Source: an uncultured Pseudomonadota bacterium
GTDB taxonomy: Bacteria; Pseudomonadota; Alphaproteobacteria; RF32; CAG-239
NCBI GenBank assembly: GCA_949295995.1
Contig: CASFNK010000033.1
Span: 1 to 64,000 of the forward strand
Length of the DNA stretch: 64,000 nucleotides
Reading direction: 5' to 3'
Below, piece by piece: positions 7,870 through 17,294 of the stretch. Below the pieces are notes generated by a model. The model did no database searches and had not been told where the DNA came from. It saw only the letters and a list, made by a program, of their open reading frames with translations. The position numbers and the translations under genes are program-made. Position 1 is the first letter of the stretch. Each line of letters starts with the position of its first letter.

Positions 7870-10212
7870 TTACTTTTCTCTATTTACAAAAATAAATAAG
7901 GGAATACAACCAAACAACAAATATTTGCAACGATTTCTGGTTTGAATAGTCTTCCAAACAGGCAACATATTAAATAATCTCCCGACACTTACATGCCCTT
8001 TTTTAATCATCCGCCACAAAACAAACTTATTAAACAACTTCAAGGTCTTAATTTCTTTTTTATTGGCTTTTGTTTTGGGCATCAAATCCAAACTTTCTTT
8101 AAGAAAAGCAAAAGAAGATTTCTGTTTTTCTTTCAATAATGGCTCAACAATATCATAATTGATACCGACATATTCTACGGATTGCTTATCAAGCCTATCA
8201 ACCAAATGCGTTTTGAGGTTCAAACTTCCCAACAAACTTTCCAATCGAGACGCCCCTCTTTGTGAATTGATAACGCATAAAAAATCTTTTTTAAAAATTA
8301 AAGAGAAACAAACACAATGAAAAGAATCAGTAATTACCAATTCAGCATTTTTAATTAAATTCAACCATTCTCCGATATGACGAAATTGACTACTCTGAGC
8401 TTGCACCTGAGGATTATTGTAAATATCAACCAATTCCAAATTTTTCTCATTTGCAATAGATTGTAAAACCGCCATTGTCTCCGAATTGTCGTCTAACAAC
8501 ATATAAGCAATATATTTTTTATCGATTTTATTGTTTTGAGCTTCTTTTTCAATAATTGCCTCATAATCTTCCTTTTGCAATAATAACGTCGGATCCAAAA
8601 CCTGAGTAGCATCGACATGGAACATATTCCGACAAATATCTACACCTGACGCTTCTCTTACAGAGATTGCCGAAAACCGTTTCAGAGCTTTTTTAACTTG
8701 CTCTGTTGCCTCATCACTCCCCTCCCAAAAATCGACCCCGAAGCTAGCCGCATAGGAGATTAAATTTTTACCATTATCCGCAAATTCCAAGAAGAACTCT
8801 GGCAAATTACGAAAACTATACAAATAGCGCCAAACTTGGTCGCTTCCCACCACAAAGGTATCATACTTTGAGTTCAACTCGCTCAAATCATCAAAATTCC
8901 AACAAACCCGACTTCTTTTCAAAAAAGCCTGTCGAAATTCTTCAAAAAACTTTCCTTTATACCGATATTCAGATTTTTTAACCTGGCTTTCGGGACGAAA
9001 ATCAATAATTTCAGCTTTGTTGCCGGTTTTTTCAATGGCTTTTTGCAAAGCATAAGCAACCAAACACGCTCCAAAATTACTACTATGTTGCAAATTAAGA
9101 ATACCGACTTTGTGCTTAGAAACCTCATTAGTCTTAATAAACATATCAGCCAGAGATTTCCAATTTTGCTCTTTTTGTAAAGCACTGAAAAATTCTTCCC
9201 TCGCGACATGGGCTGTTACCGGCTTGCTCAAAGAGGGATTACCCAATATCACGGCATCAGCCGGCACCTGTTCACAAAATGATACTTTTTCTTTTAATTT
9301 TTCCAATAATAACCCCGCTTTAGGTGAATTAACCATAACCACAGAGGTTCCCTTATCATTATCCAAATGTCGGCGATAAGAAGAGATACCCCAAAAATCA
9401 CCAAGAGTAAAATCAGAACATCTTTTTACACCGCAAAATTGGCATTGATAACAACTTTTTCGTAAATAAAGATTATTTAAGAACCCCAACATATAAGAAT
9501 TTTCAGAGTGGAGATCGTGAAGTTTACCGTCAATCACTAAAGAATATTTTTTCCACCCTTTGCCTTTATTGCGAAATTCAATATGTGTTTTTTCCTTAAC
9601 TCCTAAATTTTTCAAATATAATTGCCATACCTTAGGAGATGGAACACCATGACACAACAAATCAACCAAAAGTAAATTATCATAATTTTTCCCTAAAAAC
9701 GCCTTCAAACCGGCGACCTGACAGGGTGTTCCCATAAACAAAACCTGTTTATTTTCATGCAAATCCGCACGCACTTGCATAAAAACAGACCCGATATCAC
9801 TTTGCACATATTTAGAACCGAGTAATTTTTCAAGCTCTGCAAAATCATCTACCCGCACATGGCGCAAAACATTTTCATCATCAAAAGCGGCACCGTAAAC
9901 CACTCCTTTTTGAGCCAGAATATGTTCAGCCAACAAAGCAAAAATTCCACCTGAAGAACTTTTTTTCACCATATTGGCGTTACTATTTTGCACGGCAAAA
10001 AAACGGGTTGCATAATTATTTTTCAATTCGCCACTATGCAGAGCTGGACAAACCTTTTCACACTTGTTGCAATTAACACAAACATCTTCATTCACTATTG
10101 GTCGAGCAAAACCTTCCTTATCGGCTTTCATTTCAATTGCTCGGACCGGACACACATTAAAACAAGCAGCACAACCATAACATTGGCTATTTAAAACGCT
10201 TCCAATCTTCAT
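7870..10212 (-). CDS. Fusion: ferredoxin/FrhB-type domain plus polysaccharide pyruvyl transferase
   Basis: 780 residues in one frame. Residues 1-60 hold two [4Fe-4S] sites (CYGCAACFNVCP and CVNCNKCEKVCP). Residues about 80-350 match the coenzyme F420 hydrogenase/dehydrogenase beta-subunit family (GTPCQVAGLKAFL, LLCHGVPSPKVW, CxxCxFCGVKRCSDFTLGDFWG). From about 370 (VGILNLQHSSNFGACLVAYAL) to the end it matches polysaccharide pyruvyl transferase (WcaK/CsaB type), with SDQVW and ITDSFHC motifs. Such fusions occur in surface-polysaccharide clusters and do not require F420. It is probably a flavin/iron-sulphur-assisted step adding or forming a pyruvyl ketal on a glycan. It stands alone, near the polysaccharide operon. 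The ribosome site is weak. Confidence 0.85.
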   Translation of the reverse strand: MKIGSVLNSQCYGCAACFNVCPVRAIEMKADKEGFARPIVNEDVCVNCNKCEKVCPALHSGELKNNYATRFFAVQNSNANMVKKSSSGGIFALLAEHILAQKGVVYGAAFDDENVLRHVRVDDFAELEKLLGSKYVQSDIGSVFMQVRADLHENKQVLFMGTPCQVAGLKAFLGKNYDNLLLVDLLCHGVPSPKVWQLYLKNLGVKEKTHIEFRNKGKGWKKYSLVIDGKLHDLHSENSYMLGFLNNLYLRKSCYQCQFCGVKRCSDFTLGDFWGISSYRRHLDNDKGTSVVMVNSPKAGLLLEKLKEKVSFCEQVPADAVILGNPSLSKPVTAHVAREEFFSALQKEQNWKSLADMFIKTNEVSKHKVGILNLQHSSNFGACLVAYALQKAIEKTGNKAEIIDFRPESQVKKSEYRYKGKFFEEFRQAFLKRSRVCWNFDDLSELNSKYDTFVVGSDQVWRYLYSFRNLPEFFLEFADNGKNLISYAASFGVDFWEGSDEATEQVKKALKRFSAISVREASGVDICRNMFHVDATQVLDPTLLLQKEDYEAIIEKEAQNNKIDKKYIAYMLLDDNSETMAVLQSIANEKNLELVDIYNNPQVQAQSSQFRHIGEWLNLIKNAELVITDSFHCVCFSLIFKKDFLCVINSQRGASRLESLLGSLNLKTHLVDRLDKQSVEYVGINYDIVEPLLKEKQKSSFAFLKESLDLMPKTKANKKEIKTLKLFNKFVLWRMIKKGHVSVGRLFNMLPVWKTIQTRNRCKYLLFGCIPLFIFVNREK

Positions 10213-10397
10213 ATAAAAATGACCCTAAAATTTCAAAATACCAGAGTAGATATATATATCCACCTGTCATATTCAATATATACCTCAAACAACTAAATGC
10301 TTTTAATTGTGAATTATCCAGAGATATGAATTGACGAACCTAAAGGAAATACCTTAACACTAAAGAGTAAGTTAACCCTAAAATATAAGAAAGAACT

Positions 10398-11360
10398 ATG
10401 GAAAAATTACAATATTTATTTACACATCACGCCACCCTTTCCCAATCTTGGATGTGGGTGATTTTTGGTATTGCAGTTATTGTCTTACTGCTCTGGGACT
10501 TGTTATTTTTTAATCGTAAGAATGAAGTTCCTAACTTTATGCATACCCTCATTTTGTGCATTGTCTATATTCTCGCCGCCTGCATTTTTGGCGTCTTTGT
10601 GATATACGAAGAAGGCATGGAAAAAGGCTTGCTGTTTTTCACCGGTTTTTTGGTTGAAAAGAGTTTGTCATTAGATAACGTTTTTATTATTTCTTTGGTC
10701 TTTACATCACTGCAAATTCCAAGAATGTATCAACACCGTGTCTTATTCTGGGGTATATTAGGTGCTCTGGTAATGAGAGGTATTCTCATTTTTGTCGGCG
10801 ATGCTTTAATCAAAGAATTCCACTGGGTACTTTATCTGTTTTCTGCCTTTTTGCTCTACACAGGTATCAAGATGGTTCTCCCTTCTTCAGAAGAAGAAAA
10901 ACCCTTAAAAGAAACACGTTTATACAAAACGATTTCTAAGTTTTTCCACGTAACACATGAAATTCACGGAGAACACTTCTTCATTAAGAGAAACGGGCAT
11001 CACTACATTACCCCGCTGTTTTTCGCGCTCTTAATTGTAGAAACCATGGATGTTATCTTCGCATTAGACAGTATTCCGGCAATCTTCTTAATTACGCAAG
11101 ATATCTTCATCATCTACACCAGTAACATTTTTGCAATTCTTGGCTTAAGAGCCTTATACTTTCTTTTGGAAGCTGCCGTACATCGCTTTGTCTATCTCAA
11201 ACAAGCCTTATCAGTTATTCTTATCTTCATCGGAAGTAAGATATTCTTGCCCTATGTGGGATGGAAATTAGAAGCATGGCATTCATTATCAATAACTTTC
11301 TCAATTATCTTTATTGGTATTGCTGCTTCACTTATCTCCACCAAGAAAAAGCAAGCCTAA
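10398..11360 (+). CDS. TerC-family membrane protein (Alx-like)
   Basis: 320 residues with about nine hydrophobic segments. The two acidic signatures of TerC proteins are present: KSLSLDNVFIISLVF (about 95) and VIFALDSIPAIF (about 222). Length and ending fit the Alx/TerC group, linked to manganese export and metal insertion during secretion. A soluble loop with many His (VTHEIHGEHFFIKRNGHHY) lies before the second signature. The 185-bp leader was checked for a yybP-ykoY manganese riboswitch and none was convincing. Confidence 0.88.
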   Translation: MEKLQYLFTHHATLSQSWMWVIFGIAVIVLLLWDLLFFNRKNEVPNFMHTLILCIVYILAACIFGVFVIYEEGMEKGLLFFTGFLVEKSLSLDNVFIISLVFTSLQIPRMYQHRVLFWGILGALVMRGILIFVGDALIKEFHWVLYLFSAFLLYTGIKMVLPSSEEEKPLKETRLYKTISKFFHVTHEIHGEHFFIKRNGHHYITPLFFALLIVETMDVIFALDSIPAIFLITQDIFIIYTSNIFAILGLRALYFLLEAAVHRFVYLKQALSVILIFIGSKIFLPYVGWKLEAWHSLSITFSIIFIGIAASLISTKKKQA

Positions 11361-11371
11361 AAATTAAGAAC

Positions 11372-11406
11372 AAAAAAATCCCGAAGAAAACTTCGGGATT
11401 TTTTTT
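11372..11406. terminator. Bidirectional terminator
   Basis: Stem AAAAAATCCCGAAG / CTTCGGGATTTTTT between convergent genes, with T-tracts on both strands. Confidence 0.9.
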
Positions 11407-11423
11407 CTCTCAACGAGTCTAAA

Positions 11424-12605
11424 TTAAAAATCCTCTCCTTTCATAAGCTGCAAAAACTTATGCGAAAAGACCTCCAATGTACCATTATCAATATATTTCT
11501 GACGAGAATTATCTCCCATCTCCTGTAATCTATGTTTATTTTCCAACATTTGAATAATGGCTTTTTGCAAACTCTCGATATTTTCACTTTCAAAAATGAA
11601 ACCATTTTCTCCCGGAGTAACCAAGAACTTCGCTCCGACATTAGTACTGATAATCAGCGGTTTTCCAGCCATACAAGCCTCTAAAGCCACCAAGGAAAAA
11701 GACTCATCTCTGGATGCCACCAAAATCACATCACTGTCAGAATAAAACTCCTTCAGCTTATCATAAGGAACAGAGGTTCCCCATTCAACATGTGGGTGAT
11801 GAGAATATCTTTGTTTCAAATCTTCTGAAAATTCATCAACATCACGACCGGCAATATACAATGTCATCTGTTCTTGATATTTTTCAGGCAAAGTTGTAAA
11901 GGCTTTCAAGGCCACATCTTGCCCCTTAATCGGACAAACGGCACCCAAAATAGAAAAGAGTATTTTATCATGCGGTTTTCTGTGAGGAATACCTTCCGGA
12001 AACAAATCCTCAATCGCCAAATTCAAAATTTTAACATGAGAACTGTATTTTTGTACCACCTGTTTAGAATATTCCGTAACCACGGCAACTTTTTTAGCCA
12101 TACCCAAACTGGCTTCTAAATCGGGACGAAATTTCTTTCTTTTATAGCGAGCAATATAGTCTTTATCAATCACTTGACTTTCATGCACCCACCACAAAAT
12201 TTCAGGTCCTTTCAAGAGTGAAATCACCGGATAAGTAACCACAGTATTGGCAATAGCATAATCACAATCTCCGGCAAATTCATTAATCAAAGCCTTATTC
12301 GTGCGAAATCCGGGGTGAACAAAAACTTCAATTCCCAGTGCCTCGAAAGTCGGACGCAAAGAGCCATCCAAATAAGACAGAACTCTCACTTGCCCGCCGT
12401 CTTTTAAAATTGCTTTAGCCACCACCAACAACATAATCGGCGCTCCAGTTGAAGACATCTCATGCGAAAAGAGAGCAACTTTATAAGCATGGGTTTTATC
12501 TTTTTTCAACGGCTCCAAGCGTGCTCGCAAATCGGGCAACTTTTTGTGGTAATACCACCAATTTCTGATTTTTCTGACTTTTTTCTTAATGAATCTCATT
12601 TTCAT
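11424..12605 (-). CDS. GT4-family glycosyltransferase
   Basis: 393 residues. A basic N-terminal stretch is followed by the first Rossmann fold (VALFSHEMSSTGAPIML). The C-terminal fold carries FSILGAVCPIKGQDVALKAF and the donor motif ESFSLVALEACMAGKP (E-x7-E). It probably transfers a sugar, possibly rhamnose, to a surface glycan on the cytoplasmic face. It is the last gene of the minus-strand operon that starts with rfbA and lies 7 bases after rfbB. AAAGGA is close to the ATG; a second ATG two codons in is possible. Confidence 0.85.
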   Translation of the reverse strand: MKMRFIKKKVRKIRNWWYYHKKLPDLRARLEPLKKDKTHAYKVALFSHEMSSTGAPIMLLVVAKAILKDGGQVRVLSYLDGSLRPTFEALGIEVFVHPGFRTNKALINEFAGDCDYAIANTVVTYPVISLLKGPEILWWVHESQVIDKDYIARYKRKKFRPDLEASLGMAKKVAVVTEYSKQVVQKYSSHVKILNLAIEDLFPEGIPHRKPHDKILFSILGAVCPIKGQDVALKAFTTLPEKYQEQMTLYIAGRDVDEFSEDLKQRYSHHPHVEWGTSVPYDKLKEFYSDSDVILVASRDESFSLVALEACMAGKPLIISTNVGAKFLVTPGENGFIFESENIESLQKAIIQMLENKHRLQEMGDNSRQKYIDNGTLEVFSHKFLQLMKGEDF

Positions 12606-12612
12606 TTTTCCT

Positions 12613-13641
12613 TTAAGCAGCTTTAGAGCCCGTTAATTTTTTCAAATACCAGTCAACGGTTTTAACAATGCCGCTGGCAAAATTTTCATCAGCTTTCCAC
12701 CCCAACTGGGTTGAAAGTTTGGTGGCATCAATTGCATAGCGACGATCATGTCCCGGTCTGTCTTTAACAAAAACAACCAAATCTTTATAAGAGCCGCCTG
12801 ATTTTTTAGGCATTTTCTTATCCAAAATAGCACAAATTGCATCCACAATTTCCAAATTATTCTTTTCGTTATGTCCGCCGATATTATAGGTTTCGCCAGA
12901 CTGACCTTTATGGAAAATCAAATCGATTGCTTTGCAGTGATCCAACACATACAACCAATCACGCACATTTTTACCATCACCGTAAATCGGAATATTCTTT
13001 TCTTCCAAACAATTAGAAATAATTTTCGGAATAAGTTTTTCAGGATGTTGCTTCGGACCATAATTGTTAGAACAATTAGAAATAGTAACATTCATACCAT
13101 ACGTACGGTGATATGCTTTCACAATCATATCCGAACTGGCCTTTGAGGCCGAATAAGGCGAACTTGGGTCATAAGGCGTTGTTTCATAAAAATATCCGCT
13201 ATCACCCAATGCACCATACACCTCATCGGTAGAAATATGATGGAAGCGGCAATTTTCATAACCTTCCTTAACTTGATTTGGCGCACTCATCCAATAATTT
13301 CTGGCTACATCCAACAAAGTAAAAGTTCCTAAGACATTAGTTTCAATAAAGGCTTTCGGACCGGTAATGGAATTATCGACATGGCTTTCAGCTGCAAAAT
13401 GCACCACGCCTCTGATATCATATTCGCTAAAAAGTTTTTCAATTAAGTTTCTATCACAAATATCGCCCTTCACAAATTTATAGTTTGGGCAATCCTGACA
13501 GTCTTCCAGGTTATCCAAATTACCGGCATAAGTCAGTTTATCCAAATTAATCACCAGATAATCAGGATATTTTTTAGCAAAATACGGAACAAAATTAGCG
13601 CCGATAAATCCGGCGCCTCCGGTAACGAGAATAGATTTCAT
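12613..13641 (-). CDS. rfbB: dTDP-glucose 4,6-dehydratase
   Basis: 342 residues. The NAD-binding motif TGGAGFIGANF is at the N-terminus, the catalytic region STDEVYG with Asp/Glu is near 137, and YSASKASSD near 170 carries the Tyr-x3-Lys pair. It converts dTDP-glucose to dTDP-4-keto-6-deoxyglucose in dTDP-rhamnose synthesis. The start overlaps the stop of the previous gene (ATGA), so translation is coupled. It is separated from rfbA, rfbC and rfbD by acyl-transfer genes in the same operon. Confidence 0.93.
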   Translation of the reverse strand: MKSILVTGGAGFIGANFVPYFAKKYPDYLVINLDKLTYAGNLDNLEDCQDCPNYKFVKGDICDRNLIEKLFSEYDIRGVVHFAAESHVDNSITGPKAFIETNVLGTFTLLDVARNYWMSAPNQVKEGYENCRFHHISTDEVYGALGDSGYFYETTPYDPSSPYSASKASSDMIVKAYHRTYGMNVTISNCSNNYGPKQHPEKLIPKIISNCLEEKNIPIYGDGKNVRDWLYVLDHCKAIDLIFHKGQSGETYNIGGHNEKNNLEIVDAICAILDKKMPKKSGGSYKDLVVFVKDRPGHDRRYAIDATKLSTQLGWKADENFASGIVKTVDWYLKKLTGSKAA

Positions 13642-14780
13642 TTTTTATCTCCATATAAGTCGTTATATTTTAAGAAACGGTCAAAATAGCGTTCAACCAA
13701 TTCATCCACCATAATATCTGGTTTATGCTCTTCAATCAAAGCCTCTAACTGCTCACGCTTATTGTGCTTGTTATGCGCATAAACAGTTTTTTGAAAAGCC
13801 TTGTTCAAATAAGGCACCAACCCCATACCAAAAGAATCTCTAATCATAAACAAAGTTTTCTTTTCTCTTGCCTGAGAATTTTCATAAATTTGCATAAATC
13901 CGTGATCTTCATTCTTCAAACATTGTATTTTCATATCATCAAAAAACGCGACATGATAATTTGTGTCTTTCATTCCTGCCACGTCCAAATCCGATTTTTG
14001 GCTTCCTGCCGCAGTAATCATATCTTCCGAAATTTTCTTCACCGGCAAATGATAACCGAATTTATTTAAATATTCCGCCATTGCTGTATAACCGACATAT
14101 CCGCCGATTTCGTTCCAGTGAGAATCAAGCGGAAAATAAATTTCCATCGGCAACTCTTTTTTAGCAGCCATCAACGCATCTTTAAAATTAATGATTTTGG
14201 CTTTGGTGTTTTTTTGCAAATATTCCACCGCCAAATCCATACGCGACTTATCAGACTTGCGCTGTTTTTGCAAACGTTCAGGCATATATTCCGAATACAT
14301 AGCTTCTTTGTTCGGAGCTATTACAATAATATAATCGATTCCCTGACGCGCATAAAACTCTCTTGCTTTTTCCACCCCTTGCGCCATTTGTTGCAGCTCT
14401 TCTTCACTAAAACGCACTTCTCCGAAATAATCAATCAAAGTATAGCCATCAGGCACTTTTGCCGAATCATAGAAAGCCCAGCCCTTTTGCCCTTGAATAG
14501 AAATTCCGTTATCAATCCCTAATTTATACTGAATTTTGCCATATTTTTTGAGCAATCTTTTACGTCCCGCAAAAGTATCATTATAATAGGCTTCATATTC
14601 TTTGGGAAAGTTCAAACTTAACTCTGTAGGTTTGGCCTTCAACGGACGATTATCCAATAATTCGGTATTGCTAGAAAACATATTAGCCGTAAACGGATAA
14701 AACACCCAATAAACAAACACCAAAGCGGGCAATAAGCGATACCAAACAAAAATATTTTTAAGAATTTTTTTAATCATCAT
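13638..14780 (-). CDS. AlgJ/AlgX-like SGNH O-acetylation protein
   Basis: About 380 residues from the double ATG at 14780/14777, which overlaps the stop of the preceding paralogue. One N-terminal membrane helix precedes a periplasmic domain of the AlgX/AlgJ SGNH-like family. The DxH pair is in PLDSHWNEIGGYVGY (about 230) and the nucleophile Ser is in MIRDSFGMGLVP. It shares NDTFAGR, IAPNKE and the DE(L)ERYF ending with its neighbour at 14770-15897, so the two arose by tandem duplication. It likely transfers acetyl groups delivered by the MBOAT at 15900-17294 to a polysaccharide. Confidence 0.82.
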   Translation of the reverse strand: MMIKKILKNIFVWYRLLPALVFVYWVFYPFTANMFSSNTELLDNRPLKAKPTELSLNFPKEYEAYYNDTFAGRKRLLKKYGKIQYKLGIDNGISIQGQKGWAFYDSAKVPDGYTLIDYFGEVRFSEEELQQMAQGVEKAREFYARQGIDYIIVIAPNKEAMYSEYMPERLQKQRKSDKSRMDLAVEYLQKNTKAKIINFKDALMAAKKELPMEIYFPLDSHWNEIGGYVGYTAMAEYLNKFGYHLPVKKISEDMITAAGSQKSDLDVAGMKDTNYHVAFFDDMKIQCLKNEDHGFMQIYENSQAREKKTLFMIRDSFGMGLVPYLNKAFQKTVYAHNKHNKREQLEALIEEHKPDIMVDELVERYFDRFLKYNDLYGDKK

Positions 14781-15897
14781 AATGCCCCGAAAAGATACGG
14801 CTGTAATTTGCATAGCGAGAGAAATAGCGTTCTATTAACTCATCAACCACCACGTCCGGCTTATAAGTTTTCATCAAATTCTCATAATAAGACAATTTTT
14901 TGTTTCCGGCCGGCGCATTGATGGTATGTGCAAAAGCTCTATTCAAGAAAGGCATTAAAGCTCCTGCAAAAGAATCACCCAACACCATCAAAGTTTTACC
15001 GTTAGATTGCGACTTATTATCGCACAAGAAGACATATTTTTCTCCGGCAGCATTTGCACAATCAAATTTAGCCTGAGACAAATAATCAATATGATAATTC
15101 ATTTCCATAGCTTCGGGATGCATATCAACATGTTGCTTTCCGGCAGGTTTAATCATCTCGAGTGTCAAATGCTTTTGTGGTAAATAAATACCGTTTTGAT
15201 TAAGGGCACGAGCAATATTTTCAAAACCGACATAAGCTCCGATATTATTCCAGTGTGTATCTTTCTTAAAATACAAATTATAAGGATATTCTGCCTTAGC
15301 TTGCAAAATTGGTTCTTTTAAGTTCACAAAAACCGCTTTTGTATGTTTTTTCAAATACTCAACCGCCGCATCCATTCGCGACTTATCAGAAACTCTGGCT
15401 TTTTGCATACGCGCCGGCATAAATTCGGAATAAATCCCTTCTTTATTTGGCGCAATTACAATAAAATATTTGGCACCATGTTTGGCGTAAAAATCGGCAG
15501 CCATATTGATACCTTCAACCATTTTGGCCAGTTGTTTATCATCAAACCGAACTTCACCGAAATAATCCACCATGGTATTTCCGTTATTCACTTTAACGGA
15601 ATCATAAAACATCCACCCTTTATCACCGTAAAAATACTGACCGGTGTCAATTTTTAGAGCCTGTTTCAATTTAATATATTTAGAGACCAAATCCTTTCTT
15701 CCGGCAAAAGTATCATTATAATAAGCCTCAAAATTTTTGCTGAAATTACGGTCAAACTTAGCTGGTTTTTCATGCAACGGACGATTATCCAAGAGCTCGG
15801 TATTGCTAAAGAACATATTTGCCAGGAACGGCCAAAACACAATAAAGCAGAAAATAAAAGCCGGCACCAGGCGATATATGACATACAATTTTTTCAT
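14770..15897 (-). CDS. AlgJ/AlgX-like SGNH O-acetylation protein (paralogue)
   Basis: 375 residues from the ATG at 15897 (a GTG one codon earlier is also open). N-terminal membrane anchor, then a periplasmic SGNH-type domain with KKDTHWNNIGAYVGF (DxH) and VLGDSFAGALMPF (nucleophile Ser). Close paralogue of the next gene: both have SSNTELLDNRPL-like and NDTFAGRK segments. It starts 2 bases after the stop of the MBOAT gene, so the acyl donor channel and two acceptor-side enzymes form one unit. Confidence 0.82.
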   Translation of the reverse strand: MKKLYVIYRLVPAFIFCFIVFWPFLANMFFSNTELLDNRPLHEKPAKFDRNFSKNFEAYYNDTFAGRKDLVSKYIKLKQALKIDTGQYFYGDKGWMFYDSVKVNNGNTMVDYFGEVRFDDKQLAKMVEGINMAADFYAKHGAKYFIVIAPNKEGIYSEFMPARMQKARVSDKSRMDAAVEYLKKHTKAVFVNLKEPILQAKAEYPYNLYFKKDTHWNNIGAYVGFENIARALNQNGIYLPQKHLTLEMIKPAGKQHVDMHPEAMEMNYHIDYLSQAKFDCANAAGEKYVFLCDNKSQSNGKTLMVLGDSFAGALMPFLNRAFAHTINAPAGNKKLSYYENLMKTYKPDVVVDELIERYFSRYANYSRIFSGHYDD

Positions 15898-15899
15898 CA

Positions 15900-17294
15900 C
15901 TAGAACCTGAAATAAATAAACGGATTATAGGTATTGCTTGCCAAGAGTAACACACTGAAATAAGCAATCACCACACACCAAGCCGGATTTGCCAAACGCA
16001 TAAATCCAAACTTATATTCAGTTTTAAGCGGTAATTTATCAAACAGGAGTTTTAAGAAACCGCAACTCAAAACAGCCAATACCAAAACCATTAAGAATTC
16101 GTTTGACAGATATGCTGAATAAACATCGGTTTTGTAAGGAACAAACATTCTGTTGAGATACCCCAGAGCCGAGCTTAAGTTTTCCGCTCTGAAGAACACC
16201 CACCCCACCATAACCACTAACAAGGTATAGGCAGTTTGAATAAGACGAAATCTCAAGAATTTCTCTATTGGCAAAATACGCTCACAAACCAAGAACACGC
16301 CATGGAACAACCCCCAAACCACAAAATTCCAACTTGCCCCATGCCACAAACCGGTCATAAAGAACACAATCATCAAATTGCGATAGGTTTTCAATTTGCC
16401 CTCACGATTACCGCCCAACGGAATATATAAATATTCCTTAAACCAGGTCGAGAGTGAAATATGCCATCTTCTCCAAAAATCTTTAATTGAAGTAGAGATG
16501 TAAGGATAGTTAAAGTTCTCGTTAATGTGGAAACCAAACATCTTACCCAAACCGATAGCCATATCGGAATAACCCGAAAAATCAAAATAAATTTGGAATG
16601 TATAAGCAACAATACCAATCCAAGCCATCGGCGTAGAAATATCATTTAACCCTAAGCCAAAGATTTCATCGGCAGTTTTTGCCATAATATTGGCAATAAT
16701 GACCTTTTTTGCCAAACCTTGCAAAAAGCGAACAGCTCCTTGGTTAAACAAAACAAAAGACACTTTACGATTATCAATTTGCGCCGCAATATCATAATAT
16801 TTCAAAATCGGTCCTGCAATCAATTGCGGGAAGAAGGAAATAAACAAGCCCATCTTAACCAAACTTCTTTGTGGCTTGCAAACCCGACGATAAATATCCA
16901 CCAAATAAGAAATAGATTGGAAGGTATAAAAAGAAATACCAATCGGCAATGGCAATGTTTTCACCTCAACATTGAGACCAAAAATCGCATTTACATTTTC
17001 CATAAAAAAGCCGGAATACTTAAAAACACCGAGCAAGACTAAGTTAATGATCACACCCCACACCAAAGAGTTTTTGCGTTTTTTCTCATCACTTACGTCG
17101 ATTTTCAAACCGCATATATAGTTAATGAGGATTGACAATAACATAATAACGACATAAACCGGCTCGCCCCAAGCATAGAAAAACAAGCTGGCCACCAGTA
17201 ATAAGACGTTGCGATAGCTTTCTTTGGTCAGAAAATAAAGCCCTAAAACGATTGGCAGAAACATCCACAAAAAGATTAACGAACTAAAAACCAT
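15900..17294 (-). CDS. MBOAT-family membrane O-acyltransferase (AlgI-like)
   Basis: 464 residues with about ten membrane segments. Family signatures are LPIGISFYTFQSISYLVD (about 118), DFWRRWHISLSTWFKEYLYIPLGG (about 270, conserved His) and FFMTGLWHGASWNFVVWG (about 310, the active-site His). It passes an acyl group across the inner membrane for sugar O-acylation. Overlaps rfbD by 11 bases. The pairing with the two SGNH proteins downstream mirrors AlgI-AlgJ-AlgX and similar cell-surface acetylation systems. Confidence 0.9.
   Translation of the reverse strand: MVFSSLIFLWMFLPIVLGLYFLTKESYRNVLLLVASLFFYAWGEPVYVVIMLLSILINYICGLKIDVSDEKKRKNSLVWGVIINLVLLGVFKYSGFFMENVNAIFGLNVEVKTLPLPIGISFYTFQSISYLVDIYRRVCKPQRSLVKMGLFISFFPQLIAGPILKYYDIAAQIDNRKVSFVLFNQGAVRFLQGLAKKVIIANIMAKTADEIFGLGLNDISTPMAWIGIVAYTFQIYFDFSGYSDMAIGLGKMFGFHINENFNYPYISTSIKDFWRRWHISLSTWFKEYLYIPLGGNREGKLKTYRNLMIVFFMTGLWHGASWNFVVWGLFHGVFLVCERILPIEKFLRFRLIQTAYTLLVVMVGWVFFRAENLSSALGYLNRMFVPYKTDVYSAYLSNEFLMVLVLAVLSCGFLKLLFDKLPLKTEYKFGFMRLANPAWCVVIAYFSVLLLASNTYNPFIYFRF

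Noticed and set aside
10213-10397. yybP-ykoY manganese riboswitch before the TerC gene
   Set aside because: TerC genes often carry one, but the conserved loop sequences of that riboswitch were not found in the 185-bp leader.
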